DNA from: Avena insularis
Lineage: Eukaryota > Streptophyta > Magnoliopsida > Poales > Poaceae
Direction of reading: 5' to 3'
Assembly: GCA_023614405.1 (NCBI GenBank)
Contig: CM042689.1
Location: 280,681,533 to 280,745,532 of the forward strand
Length of the DNA: 64,000 nt
The translations under genes and the position numbers were made by a program. Under the pieces are notes generated by a model. That model did not search any database, was not told where the DNA came from, and saw nothing but the letters and a program-made list of their open reading frames with translations. Positions 55,840 to 64,000 of this stretch are shown piece after piece. Numbering within the stretch: the stretch's first letter is position 1; each line of letters starts with the position of its first letter.

Positions 55840-56418
55840 CGAACAATGAAAATCCTTCGCGTGGTGTCATATTATGTGACATGGTTGAAAGGAAAAATAC
55901 CAGACTTGGTATATTGATCATGTCTCGAAAAAACCTTCACAAAATGACCTATCATGTTCGAGGTTTCATGGCTTTCGGTCCAAATGACCGATGTTATGTG
56001 CTGAATCACGGCATAGTTTGTGATGTTGTGCCCATATTATGCATGCATGTTGACATTGGTATGGAGAACAATGTTGCAGGAGGAAGTTTTCCTATTCGTC
56101 GCATGGAAAAGCTCTTTTCCATTTTCCGAGCGCAAAAAATGGGTCGTTTTGTGAAGTAACCACCAAAATGCTGTTTCGGAATGCTACCGTCCCATTTTCC
56201 TAAAATACTAGACCACCTTAAATGGACTATCTCCCAACCGGGACATCTCAAACCTTTTCGTCCATCCCGGGTAAAAAGTACAAATGTCTGCCGAATAGGT
56301 AGGAAGTGGGTCCGATTTGTACTACAGGTACATGATCTAACGCCCGTGATTTTTTGAAAAAATCATTTTTAGACTCGCAATATGTGGTTTCTTCAGAGAT
56401 CCAATGCAAGTTCTAAAT
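55840..56418 (+). repeat. Single hybrid unit left from the 669-bp tandem pair, copy 2
   Basis: The 5' part carries unit-1 diagnostic bases (CTTCGCG, CTTAAATGG, GAATAGG, TCCGATT) and the 3' part unit-2 bases (ACAGGTA, AAATCATTT, GACTCGC, TGTGGTTT). The switch lies between 56316 and 56327. The alignment offset to copy 1 changes from 19,767 to 19,098 across it, exactly 669. Confidence 0.92.
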
Positions 56419-56525
56419 GAGCCATTTTTTTCCCGCCATTTTTTCTGCCAGTTCTTCCCGCCATTTCTTCCTGCCAGTTTTTCCCGCCAGTTCTTCCCTC
56501 TAGTTATCTTCCTGCCATTTCTCAC

Positions 56526-56534
56526 TATATATAT
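56526..56534 (+). promoter_or_regulatory. TATA box of captured gene, copy 2
   Basis: TATATATAT, about 70 bp before the ATG at 56602. Confidence 0.6.
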
Positions 56535-56601
56535 GTAGGGTTGGCCTCCATTGTCATTGCACATCTCTAGACTCATATCTGCAACCTCATCACTCTTTTC
56601 C

Positions 56602-57108
56602 ATGACTTCCACCGTAGCACTAACCCCTAGGGAGGCGGATGCGCTTTGCGCCTCGAACTACCCCTGTCCGCCGGGCTACTGTGTCCCCGTCGGCTGGATG
56701 CTGAGCGCTGGAGGCATGCCGGTTCCTCCTGTCACTCTAGGTGTGGCGCGCCGGATGGCCATCACGAACCACTACTACTTCAAGCTCACGCCGGAGCAGC
56801 GGAGGAATCCTAGATGGCATCCCGACTATTTCCCGACTTGGGAAGCCTTCTTCGTCGATCGGCGTGAGAGGGCGCTCGCCAGGCACGAGCAGGACAACCC
56901 ACCTCCTCCAAACTTCAATGAGGCCGGCCGTCGGCTGTGGTGGCATGTCCGGACTCTCCAGAGCGTCATGGCCTATGACACGGCCGCCGACTCTAGCCCC
57001 CGCCTGCATTACCCTCAATTCCATCCCACTCGTGCTCAGCCTTCAAGGTTCAACTACGGCGACCCCGACGACGACAGCGACGACGGCCGCGACGAGTACG
57101 ATGACTAA
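56602..57108 (+). CDS. Intact captured ORF of unknown function in the CACTA element, copy 2
   Basis: The ATG at 56602 (168 codons) is preferred over an in-frame upstream TTG because a TATA box lies 70 bp upstream. The protein begins MTSTVALTPREADALC, continues with a Cys/Pro-rich turn (SNYPCPPGYCVPVGWML), a Pro/Val stretch (GGMPVPPVTLGVAR), a core that looks folded (MAITNHYYFKLTPEQRRNP, WHPDYFPTWEAFFVDRRE, EAGRRLWWHVRTLQ) and an acidic tail (DPDDDSDDGRDEYDD). No signal peptide, transmembrane segment or known catalytic motif. GC-rich codon use contrasts with the A/T-rich surroundings, which suggests capture of a host exon. I recall similar hypothetical proteins in Triticeae annotations but can assign no function. 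It is one of the few complete ORFs in the window; copy 1 is frameshifted. Confidence 0.6.
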   Translation: MTSTVALTPREADALCASNYPCPPGYCVPVGWMLSAGGMPVPPVTLGVARRMAITNHYYFKLTPEQRRNPRWHPDYFPTWEAFFVDRRERALARHEQDNPPPPNFNEAGRRLWWHVRTLQSVMAYDTAADSSPRLHYPQFHPTRAQPSRFNYGDPDDDSDDGRDEYDD

Positions 57109-57324
57109 AGTGGCGAGTATTACAGGTTTAGGCAGGAGCATGACTGAATCACTCCAACATTGCAAAACAAGTTCGGCCGATTGTGGCTTAATCTGGCCAT
57201 GTATCTTAATTTTCAGTTCTTCTATGTAACTTTGTGTTAGTTGCGTTATGTACTTTAATTCTAGTTATATCCTAATAAATTTTTCTTTCCGCCCATTATT
57301 TCCCGTCCTTTTTTTCCCGCCCAT
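57109..57324 (+). other. 3' flank of captured gene, copy 2
   Basis: Copy of 37961-38204. Probable 3' untranslated region; no gene. Confidence 0.4.
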
Positions 57325-58020
57325 TAATATATAAAAATATAAGTTAATTCAAATCCAAATTAAAAATAGAAAATGGTTTTGAATTAGTTATTCAAATCCA
57401 AACACTTTTTATGTTTAAAGTTTTTCTAAATTCCAAATTAATATTCAAAAAATATAAGTTAATTCATTTTTAATTCTAAATGGTTACATTAATTATTTTT
57501 AAAAACAGAAAATGGTTTTGAATTATTTATTCAAATTCAAACACTTTTTATGATTAAAGTTTTTCTTAATTCCAAATTAATATTCAAAAAATATAAGTTA
57601 ATTTATTTTTAATTTTAAATGGTTACATTAATTATTTTATAAAAACAGAAAATGGTTTTGAATTAGTTATTCAAATCCAAACACTTTTTATGTTTAAAGT
57701 TTTGCTAAATTCCAAATTAATATTCAAAAAATATAAGTTAATTCATTTTTAATTTTAAATGGTTCATATTTTAAATGGTTACATTAATTATTTTTTAAAA
57801 ACAGAAAATGGTTTTTAATTAGTTATTCAAATCCAAACACTTTTTATGTTTAAAGTTTTTCTAAATTCCAAATTAATATTCAAAAAATATAAGTTAATTA
57901 ATTTTTAATTTATATGGTTACATTAATTATTTTTAAAAATAGAAAATGATTTGAAATTAGTTATTCAAATTCAAACACTTTTTATGTTTAAAGTTTTTCT
58001 AAATTCCAAAGTAATTATCA
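57325..58020 (+). repeat. A/T-rich tandem array in the CACTA element, copy 2
   Basis: Same number and order of units as 38205-38905, with small homopolymer and point differences. Confidence 0.85.
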
Positions 58021-58104
58021 TTTAAAAAACATTACAAATTTAAACCCTAAAATAAAAAATAAGGCGGGAACAGAGAGAAAATTCCTGATTTTTTTTAAAA
58101 CAAG

Positions 58105-58265
58105 GTCATATGTTCCGGTTGGAGCCACCAACCGGGACTAAAGACCCCTGCGCGCGCCCCTTGGTCTGCTGAAAAAAAGTGGAGTATACGTCCCGGTTGG
58201 TGGCTCCAACCGGGATGTATGATCTTTTAGTCCCGGTTGGAGCCACCAACCGGGACGTATACTCC
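58105..58265 (+). repeat. Internal copies of the CACTA subterminal inverted repeat, copy 2
   Basis: Inverted GTCCCGGTTGG / CCAACCGGGAC pairs around GGAGCCACC. The third pair is more complete here than in copy 1 (CCACCAACCGGGACG against CCACAATCGGGATG). Confidence 0.75.
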
Positions 58266-60384
58266 TTTGGATATAACTGGGTACCCCTCCTCTTCTTCTT
58301 CCCCATCTCACAATCTCTTCTGGCAAGACAGGATGAAGCGGCGCCCGTCAGCTGCCCGCCGCCCTGCACGCCGTCCCTCTAGAGCTCCGCCTCCTCGCCA
58401 GGAACCTCCTCACCGAAGCTCGCTTGCTGGGGTGCCCTCTCCCACCGGAATCAAGCACGTCCTCTCTGTCACCGATGCCGGCCGCCGTCGCCATTCACGC
58501 CGTTCAGGACCTCCCCGCGCTTCCACGTCACTACCTTGAGCACCAGGGTGAGCACGCGGATCTCGCTGACCTTTTTTCCCTCTCTCCCTCACTCTATAGT
58601 CACCGCTCCCCGACGACCTACAAGCGCCATCGCCGCTGCTCGTCGTACGCCATGCTCCGGTGACCAATCCAAAGCGGCGCCGCTGCCTTTTGGCTCAACG
58701 CAACCGCGCGAGTCCAGCTTGCTAGCCCATGCAGCCCCGCTCTCCTCCTAGCGCCGACCCGCGCCGCCGTCTGGCCTGTTGGCCGGCGAGCCGACGTGGC
58801 GTCCGTGTGGCGTCCACGTGTTGCCTGCGTGGCCCAGGCCCACTCGTCAGCCTCTCTGGCTAGATGCCGCCTCCGTGAGAAATAACCAACCAGCCCCCCG
58901 GTCCCTCTTGCTTGCGAGTCTGCTGAGGTGGCCATGGGGCCCCTCTGTTAGTCAATGTGGCTAGGTATGCCTGCGGTGTAAAAAGTTTAACCAGCTTTTA
59001 ATAATTTTAGAAAATAATTATAATCTTATAAATTCAATAACTTTTAATCTATAAGTCAGAAAAATATGAATAATATATCAAAATGTTCATAAAAATGAAA
59101 CCTAGCTATCTAAGCTATAATCATGCATTGTTCAACAACTTAAATGACAAGTTTAATTAGAAGAACAAATCCACCCCTCTCATGTGTTCCGGAGTTTCTC
59201 TGAGTTAGGGTTTTCACCCCTCGGAACCCTGATTAATTGTAGAGCATGCTTTAGGGTTACATTTCAATGCAATTCAACTTGTCATATCATCATACTTTCT
59301 TGAGCATTGCATCAATGCCATGTGTTGATTGTTTCCCTTTCTTTCCGGTGTTTGGTTCTTCCCGGTAGAATAAGATATCGAGATCAAGATCGAAGCCAGA
59401 TATCAACACCGTCGAAGCTCGAAGACAATTACTTGACCAACTGTAATCAAGTCAAGTACAAGGATCCTGAAGCTATGCTTTCGGCTATCAACAGGCAAAG
59501 GCAAGCATAGCCCAACCATGATATAATCCTATGATTTCGAAAGCATTTGAATTCTTGCCATGATGCATACAATTCTACTGTGGTCTTTTATCGATAGATA
59601 GAGTGTCCTATCTATTGCATTACTCCCTTTGAGCTTATATTACCTGATCCACAGCTCCTAGCATATTAGGTTTATTAGTTTGGATTATTAGGTTTATTAT
59701 TAGTTAGGTATTATTAGGTTTATTAATTAGTTAGGTATTATTAGTCTTCGGCCCCACTAGTCAGTCACTATGGGTAGCCCCAGACCCGATGAAAAACTAC
59801 CCCCTTGTGCTGATGTAAAGTGACACGGTAACTGTTTTAAAATGGTTTAATATTTTCAGAAATTGATATAAACTTGTAAATTCAATAACTAATGATTTAT
59901 AAGTCAGAAAAATACAAATAATATATCAAAATGTTCATAAAAATGAGAGCTATGTGTCTAAGGAATCATAATACATTGTCAAGCAACTTTAAACCCTAGT
60001 TTAGTTAAAGAAACATCGACACCCCTTATGTACAAGTGGGTTCGCCGGTGTGTACTTGCTAGGGCATCCCGAACCCTTTTAAATCGATGTTGCACCTAGG
60101 GTTAGTGTAGGATCTCTAAATCTGACATGTCATACACATTGATTGCACATTGTATTATGCCAAGTATTGATTGCCGCCTTTCTTTCTGGTATTGGTTCTT
60201 CGCGATAGGATCCGAGCCCAAGGGTTTCTCTGAATTAGGGTTTCTGATATTGTAAATTTATTTTTATTATTGCGTATGTATATATTAGGGTTTCTCTGAA
60301 TTAGGGTTTATATCTCTCAACACTGTACCTAACCTTCTCCCTTAGCCGCTTTGACTTATCCGTTTTTCCAGCTATGCAGGAAAT
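58266..60384 (+). other. Leader and intron region of the second CACTA gene, copy 2
   Basis: Copy of 39151-41275, including the internal duplication of about 845 bp (matching blocks near 59000-59140 and 59845-59990). The acceptor GCTATGCAG precedes the ATG at 60385. No separate gene recognised; open frames in the GC-rich leader (58300-58960) occur on both strands. Confidence 0.5.
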
Positions 60385-63300
60385 ATGGACCCACACGACA
60401 AAGACGAATAAAAGGAAGAGTTGATCCAAGGTGTGATCCGCGGGGAAGAAAATTTAGATGTATCGACGTTTCTGAACAACTCCAGTGAGGGTGATCCTCT
60501 TTTTGCCGAAAGAGACAACTTGTTTTTGGTTGAAGGTGATGCCTTCCACGAGGGAGAAGGCGATGCCTTGTGTTATCGAGAAGACGACCGCTCCGGCGAG
60601 GTGCATGTAATATAATTAATTCATTAATTAATCATCTGCTATCTATATAGAAATAGTAACGACGATCTTTCTTCTTTTAGCCCTCCGGATCGAAGAAATC
60701 TACTAAAAAGAGCAGCCGAGGCCCAACCAAAAAGTTGGGATACAATGAGAGGTTCAGGATTGAAGATGTCGGTGAAGACGGCAAACCGACGGCTCCCGAA
60801 GTTGTCGCAAACAAATTTGTGGCACAATGCAGAGTAATCGTTAGGGACTTAATCCTGATCACCATTCGAAATTGGAATAGGCCTGCTGATGTGGAAGAAG
60901 AGGGAACATGTTTATTTGTCCCTAACAAGGCCAATGATTTACTGTGGAATAGGCTCATGCTTAATTTCAAACTACCGAAGATAGAGCTGGATCCAAATGC
61001 GGAGGATCCAGTTGATGACGCCTTAGAACATGGGAGATCCATGGAGGCTAAGGTCAGGGAGTGGCTTTGAAGAAGATGGGCCAGTGTTTCACCTACTGGA
61101 ATAAAAGATTGCACCTTGACTATGTCGTGAAAGAGAAGACTCCGGATTTCAAGAAGATTCAGTTTGAGAAGATAAAACCATTCTGGGCTGAGTTTGTGAA
61201 TTACAAGACATCAGCAAAAGCTAAGAAAATGTCTGCAACGAATAAGCTGAATGCTCCTAACAAGAAGTATCACCATACTATGGGGCAAGGTGGCTACAGG
61301 GCTGGCATTCCTAAGTGGGAGAAACTTGAGCAGGAACTGCGTGCTAAAAAGATCATCCCAGAGATAGACGATTGGATCGAACATGCAAGGAATTGGTTTT
61401 ACGGGCATGGGGGCAAGTTGGACTTGGAAGGGAAGTGTATATATAACATACGACATAAAGAAGACCCCTTGCCAATCGAGAAGATGAGAAAAGCAGTAAA
61501 GGCTGTTAAAGATGGGGACTTCATTCCCGATAGAGAGAATGATAAGCTCACACTCGCCCTTGGAAATAAGGAACATGATGGACGGACACGAGGCACAATA
61601 GGCTCCAAACCATGGAGGACCGGGTTTCCCGAAGAGAGGAAGAAATATCCTGATAGAAGCCGTCAGAGGAGAAAGGACAAGGCGGAAGTTGAAGCAGATA
61701 TTCAGAAAGAGTGAATGTGTATAATTGAAGAATGAATAAAGCAACAACATGATGAAATTAATGCACTTAAAGAGCAAAGTACTACCAGCCCATCTCAGCA
61801 GCACACTGCATTCGATTCTACTGGCCTATCGAATAATCGAAAAAGAAGTGTGGCTTCCACCGAGGTACCGGGTGATGACAATGACGATGACGATGGTGCA
61901 CCGACGATGGCTCCTGTTGGCTACCCAGTGGATGATATCACACAGATGACACACTGCGAGCTACATGTCAAAGTTGTGAACATATCAATGAAGGTGGCGG
62001 TCGGCTATTTCTTACCAATTGGACCCACACCAACTTACCACTGTCGTCCGGTTCCACAGGGCTACGCTGTTGTCGGGGTGGATGAAATCATGCCCACCTT
62101 TGAAGTTTTGAAGCTTGACTACCCTGCAGGTGAAGGGGGTGTGACTGAACTGGGAGACGCAACAAACATCACCATTCTATGGCCAAAGGAATGTATCGTG
62201 CTTCGAAATCACACGCCAAGGCCATCTTCGCCGCCGCCTCACCCATCTCCAGCGAGGTTGTCGCCGCCGCGGGAGCCGTCTTCGTCGCCTCACCCGGCTC
62301 CGTCGCCTCACTAATCTCCAGCGCAGCCATCGCCGCGGCAGCCATCGCCGACGCCTCAGGATAAAAATCGTAAGCGTACTGCTACTCTACGTCGTGCTAA
62401 GCAATCACCGAAACATAAACAAGAGCCTCTTCCAAAAGTACCAAAGGTTCCTCCCAAGAGAGCTTATGACTATACTGAAGAGGAGACTACGACTATCGTT
62501 GATGCGGAAACGACAGCATTTTTCGCTAAGCTGAGGCAGCCGAAAGAGCCAGAGTTCCCCAGCACCAAACAAGAAAAAGCCAGAGTGTTCAAAATGCTAA
62601 AGACTCTTCATCAACCCGAGCCAAAGCTGTCATCAGACTATGAGCGTTTTATTCTCAAGTCACATGCGGCACAACAAGCCTCGAAGAGCAGTACTGATGC
62701 AAGCGAGAAATCTGTTGCCCAGCTCGGAGAATAAGCAAAACAGTCTTGCACCCTCTCAAGGTGATTTCCCATACCAATGTGGGGTCGAGAAAATATGGGG
62801 CCGAAGAGCAGTATAATCCAGAGGTAGTTGCACAATACAGAGAAGCTGCCGCTGCTCAAGGTATGAGTATTGCCCAATACTTATCCTAGTTAGAGTACTT
62901 GCCCGTTAGTGAAGTAGCATACAAATACCAGTACGGCAAACCTCTCGTCAAACCTGAGGAGGTAAATAATCTTCCAACAAAAATGCGAAGATTGCATAAC
63001 TGGTACATGCATGCCACAAAGGCCGGGGCTAACTGGATAGTGCTGAGGGTTACAAAAAAGCATTATGGGAAAGAAATAGATGACATGATATCCATTGAAT
63101 TTGATGAACTATTTCAATTATTCAATCAAGACGCCTTGGACAAATCGATCATCAATGCCTATTGTCTGTAAGTACTAATTCTATAATTGCATGTATATAA
63201 TCATACTATAATATGCAGAATGAAGATTCTCGAACGCAACAGAGGACAAATCTATGACATTGGCTTCATTGACCCATATTGGGTTCATCAAGCTAATCTC

Positions 63301-63956
63301 AAAACAAGCCCCCAGGATACGGAGGATAATATCGTACACGCGTTAAGGTTTCAAGAAACCAGAAGGGAAATAATATTTACTTACAACTTCGAGTAAGTGT
63401 TATTGTCTTGTATACACTTTCTATTTCGCTTCCTCGATGTTAAGTATATAATTGATTAGTTATGCATGTGCAGCTTCCACTATATTCTGTTAATCATTCA
63501 ACTTGACAAAGGGCGTGTACTAGTCATGGACTCGAAACATAAACCCCTTGAGCAGTGGAAGGACATGCAGATGCTTCTCCAGTGGTAATTCTAATCATTA
63601 CGACACTGTATCGGCAACATTCGTGAATTTTGTGATATCAAGTAATTAATAAGTTCTTTTATTCGTTTTCTTCGTCGGGCAACGCTTGGAAACGGTTCAC
63701 CAACAAGGCTAGGGGTGTTTGGAAAGAGGAGCTTACATTTCAAGCACTAGATGTAAGCACAACTAGCTATATCCGCGCATCTCTTTGATACTAGTTTTGA
63801 TACCGTTACTATCATGCTTAATTATTATTTTGATTGAACTATGTTCTCGTAAAGTGCCTGACGCAGGGACCAGGGAACAATTTATGTGGATACTATGTTT
63901 GCGAGTTCATCCCGCAGACGTGCTGTGAGAAGGGCAAAAATTTAGAGCAACTCCAC
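60385..63956 (+). pseudogene. Second CACTA gene with C-terminal Ulp1 (C48) protease domain, copy 2
   Basis: Exon 1 is 60385-60600 with a TAA at codon 9 (60409); exon 2 starts at 60681. Middle region as in copy 1: RFRIEDVGEDGKP, a one-base loss near 61064, basic PDRSRQRRKDK, a private TGA at 61712, a shared TGA near 61733, then an acidic run. Only here does it go on: VGYFLPIGPTPTY, a Pro/Ser-rich linker (62215-62360), a basic stretch and the protease exons. Predicted exons: to 63167, 63219-63392, 63474-63584, about 63688-63752 and 63867-63956, mostly with good GT/AG sites. Catalytic residues are visible: His in FHYILLIIQ, Asp in VMDSKHK and Cys in NLCGYYVCEFI. The Ulp1 family cleaves SUMO-like conjugates; its role in CACTA elements is unknown. 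The 63688 exon lacks a clear AG acceptor. The gene probably continues past 64000. Confidence 0.85.
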
Positions 63957-64000
63957 GTACGCAAACAATACTCTATAGTTTTTAATTACCATCAAATTGT

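Larger units (their letters stand above)
42890..61998 (+). repeat. Tandem segmental duplication, copy 2 (19.1 kb)
   Basis: Direct repeat of 23128-42889, shorter by 653 bp, almost all from loss of one 669-bp repeat unit. In the first 260 bp I count four substitutions against copy 1. After 61998 the sequence continues into CACTA sequence that copy 1 lacks. Confidence 0.95.
51259..64000 (+). mobile_element. CACTA transposon, copy 2, running off the window end
   Basis: CACTAGTAGAAAAAAGGC at 51259, preceded by TAT. Same order of parts as copy 1, plus the C-terminal protease exons of the second gene after 61998 that copy 1 lacks. The 3' terminal inverted repeat is not reached by 64000. Confidence 0.92.

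Noticed and set aside
23128..61998. Whole duplication as a pure assembly artefact
   Set aside because: The copies differ by substitutions, indels, private stops and a 669-bp recombinational collapse, and the junction shows microhomology. Haplotype duplication cannot be fully excluded without reads, so it is listed as the refuting test.

Overview
The window is intergenic DNA from a large plant genome, very probably a pooid grass of the Triticeae (wheat, barley, rye) or a close relative such as oat. It is almost wholly transposable elements: nested gypsy-type LTR retrotransposons with tRNA-iMet or TGGCGCCG-type primer sites, a copia-type LTR starting TGTTGGG, and a CACTA transposon whose subterminal repeats carry the grass motif AGTCCCGGTT/AACCGGGAC. 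No single-copy host gene, tRNA, rRNA or CRISPR array was recognised. Family names are not assigned because no search could be run.

Layout. 1-2614: end of a minus-strand LTR (element D). 2615-8189: 5' part of a plus-strand gypsy-type element (C), with LTR, primer site and a decayed leader ORF; its LTR is split by a minus-strand copia-type LTR (4911-6278). 8190-8275 and 27076-30560: pieces of a foldback-like repeat array that flanks two captured gene relics, one AP2/ERF-like and one GRF-zinc-finger-like. Into the array sits element B (8279-27075, minus strand), a non-autonomous LTR element without gag-pol. Inside B's right LTR sits element A (13708-25637, plus strand), a chromodomain-type gypsy element with 3.2-kb LTRs and a clean 5-bp target duplication ACATT. 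From 31489 a CACTA element follows, with a TNP2-type transposase relic, a second gene ending in a Ulp1/C48 protease domain, and a further captured gene.

The main structural event is a 19.8-kb tandem duplication. Everything from 23128 (inside A's 3' LTR) to 42889 (inside the second CACTA gene) is repeated as 42890-61998, joined through a 4-bp microhomology TGGC. Only the second copy continues into the protease half of the CACTA gene, which runs off the window end. Some gene-breaking mutations are shared by both copies and so predate the duplication; others are private. The 653-bp length difference is essentially one 669-bp internal repeat that collapsed in the second copy by recombination between direct repeats; the exchange can be placed within about 12 bp.

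Inferred order: C, D and the foldback array are oldest; B entered the array; A entered B; CACTA entered nearby; then the tandem duplication; then private decay, the 669-bp collapse in copy 2 and small indels in copy 1. No element looks capable of autonomous movement. The most conserved coding pieces are the captured 168-codon ORF in CACTA copy 2, the leader ORF of element A and the Ulp1 catalytic exons.
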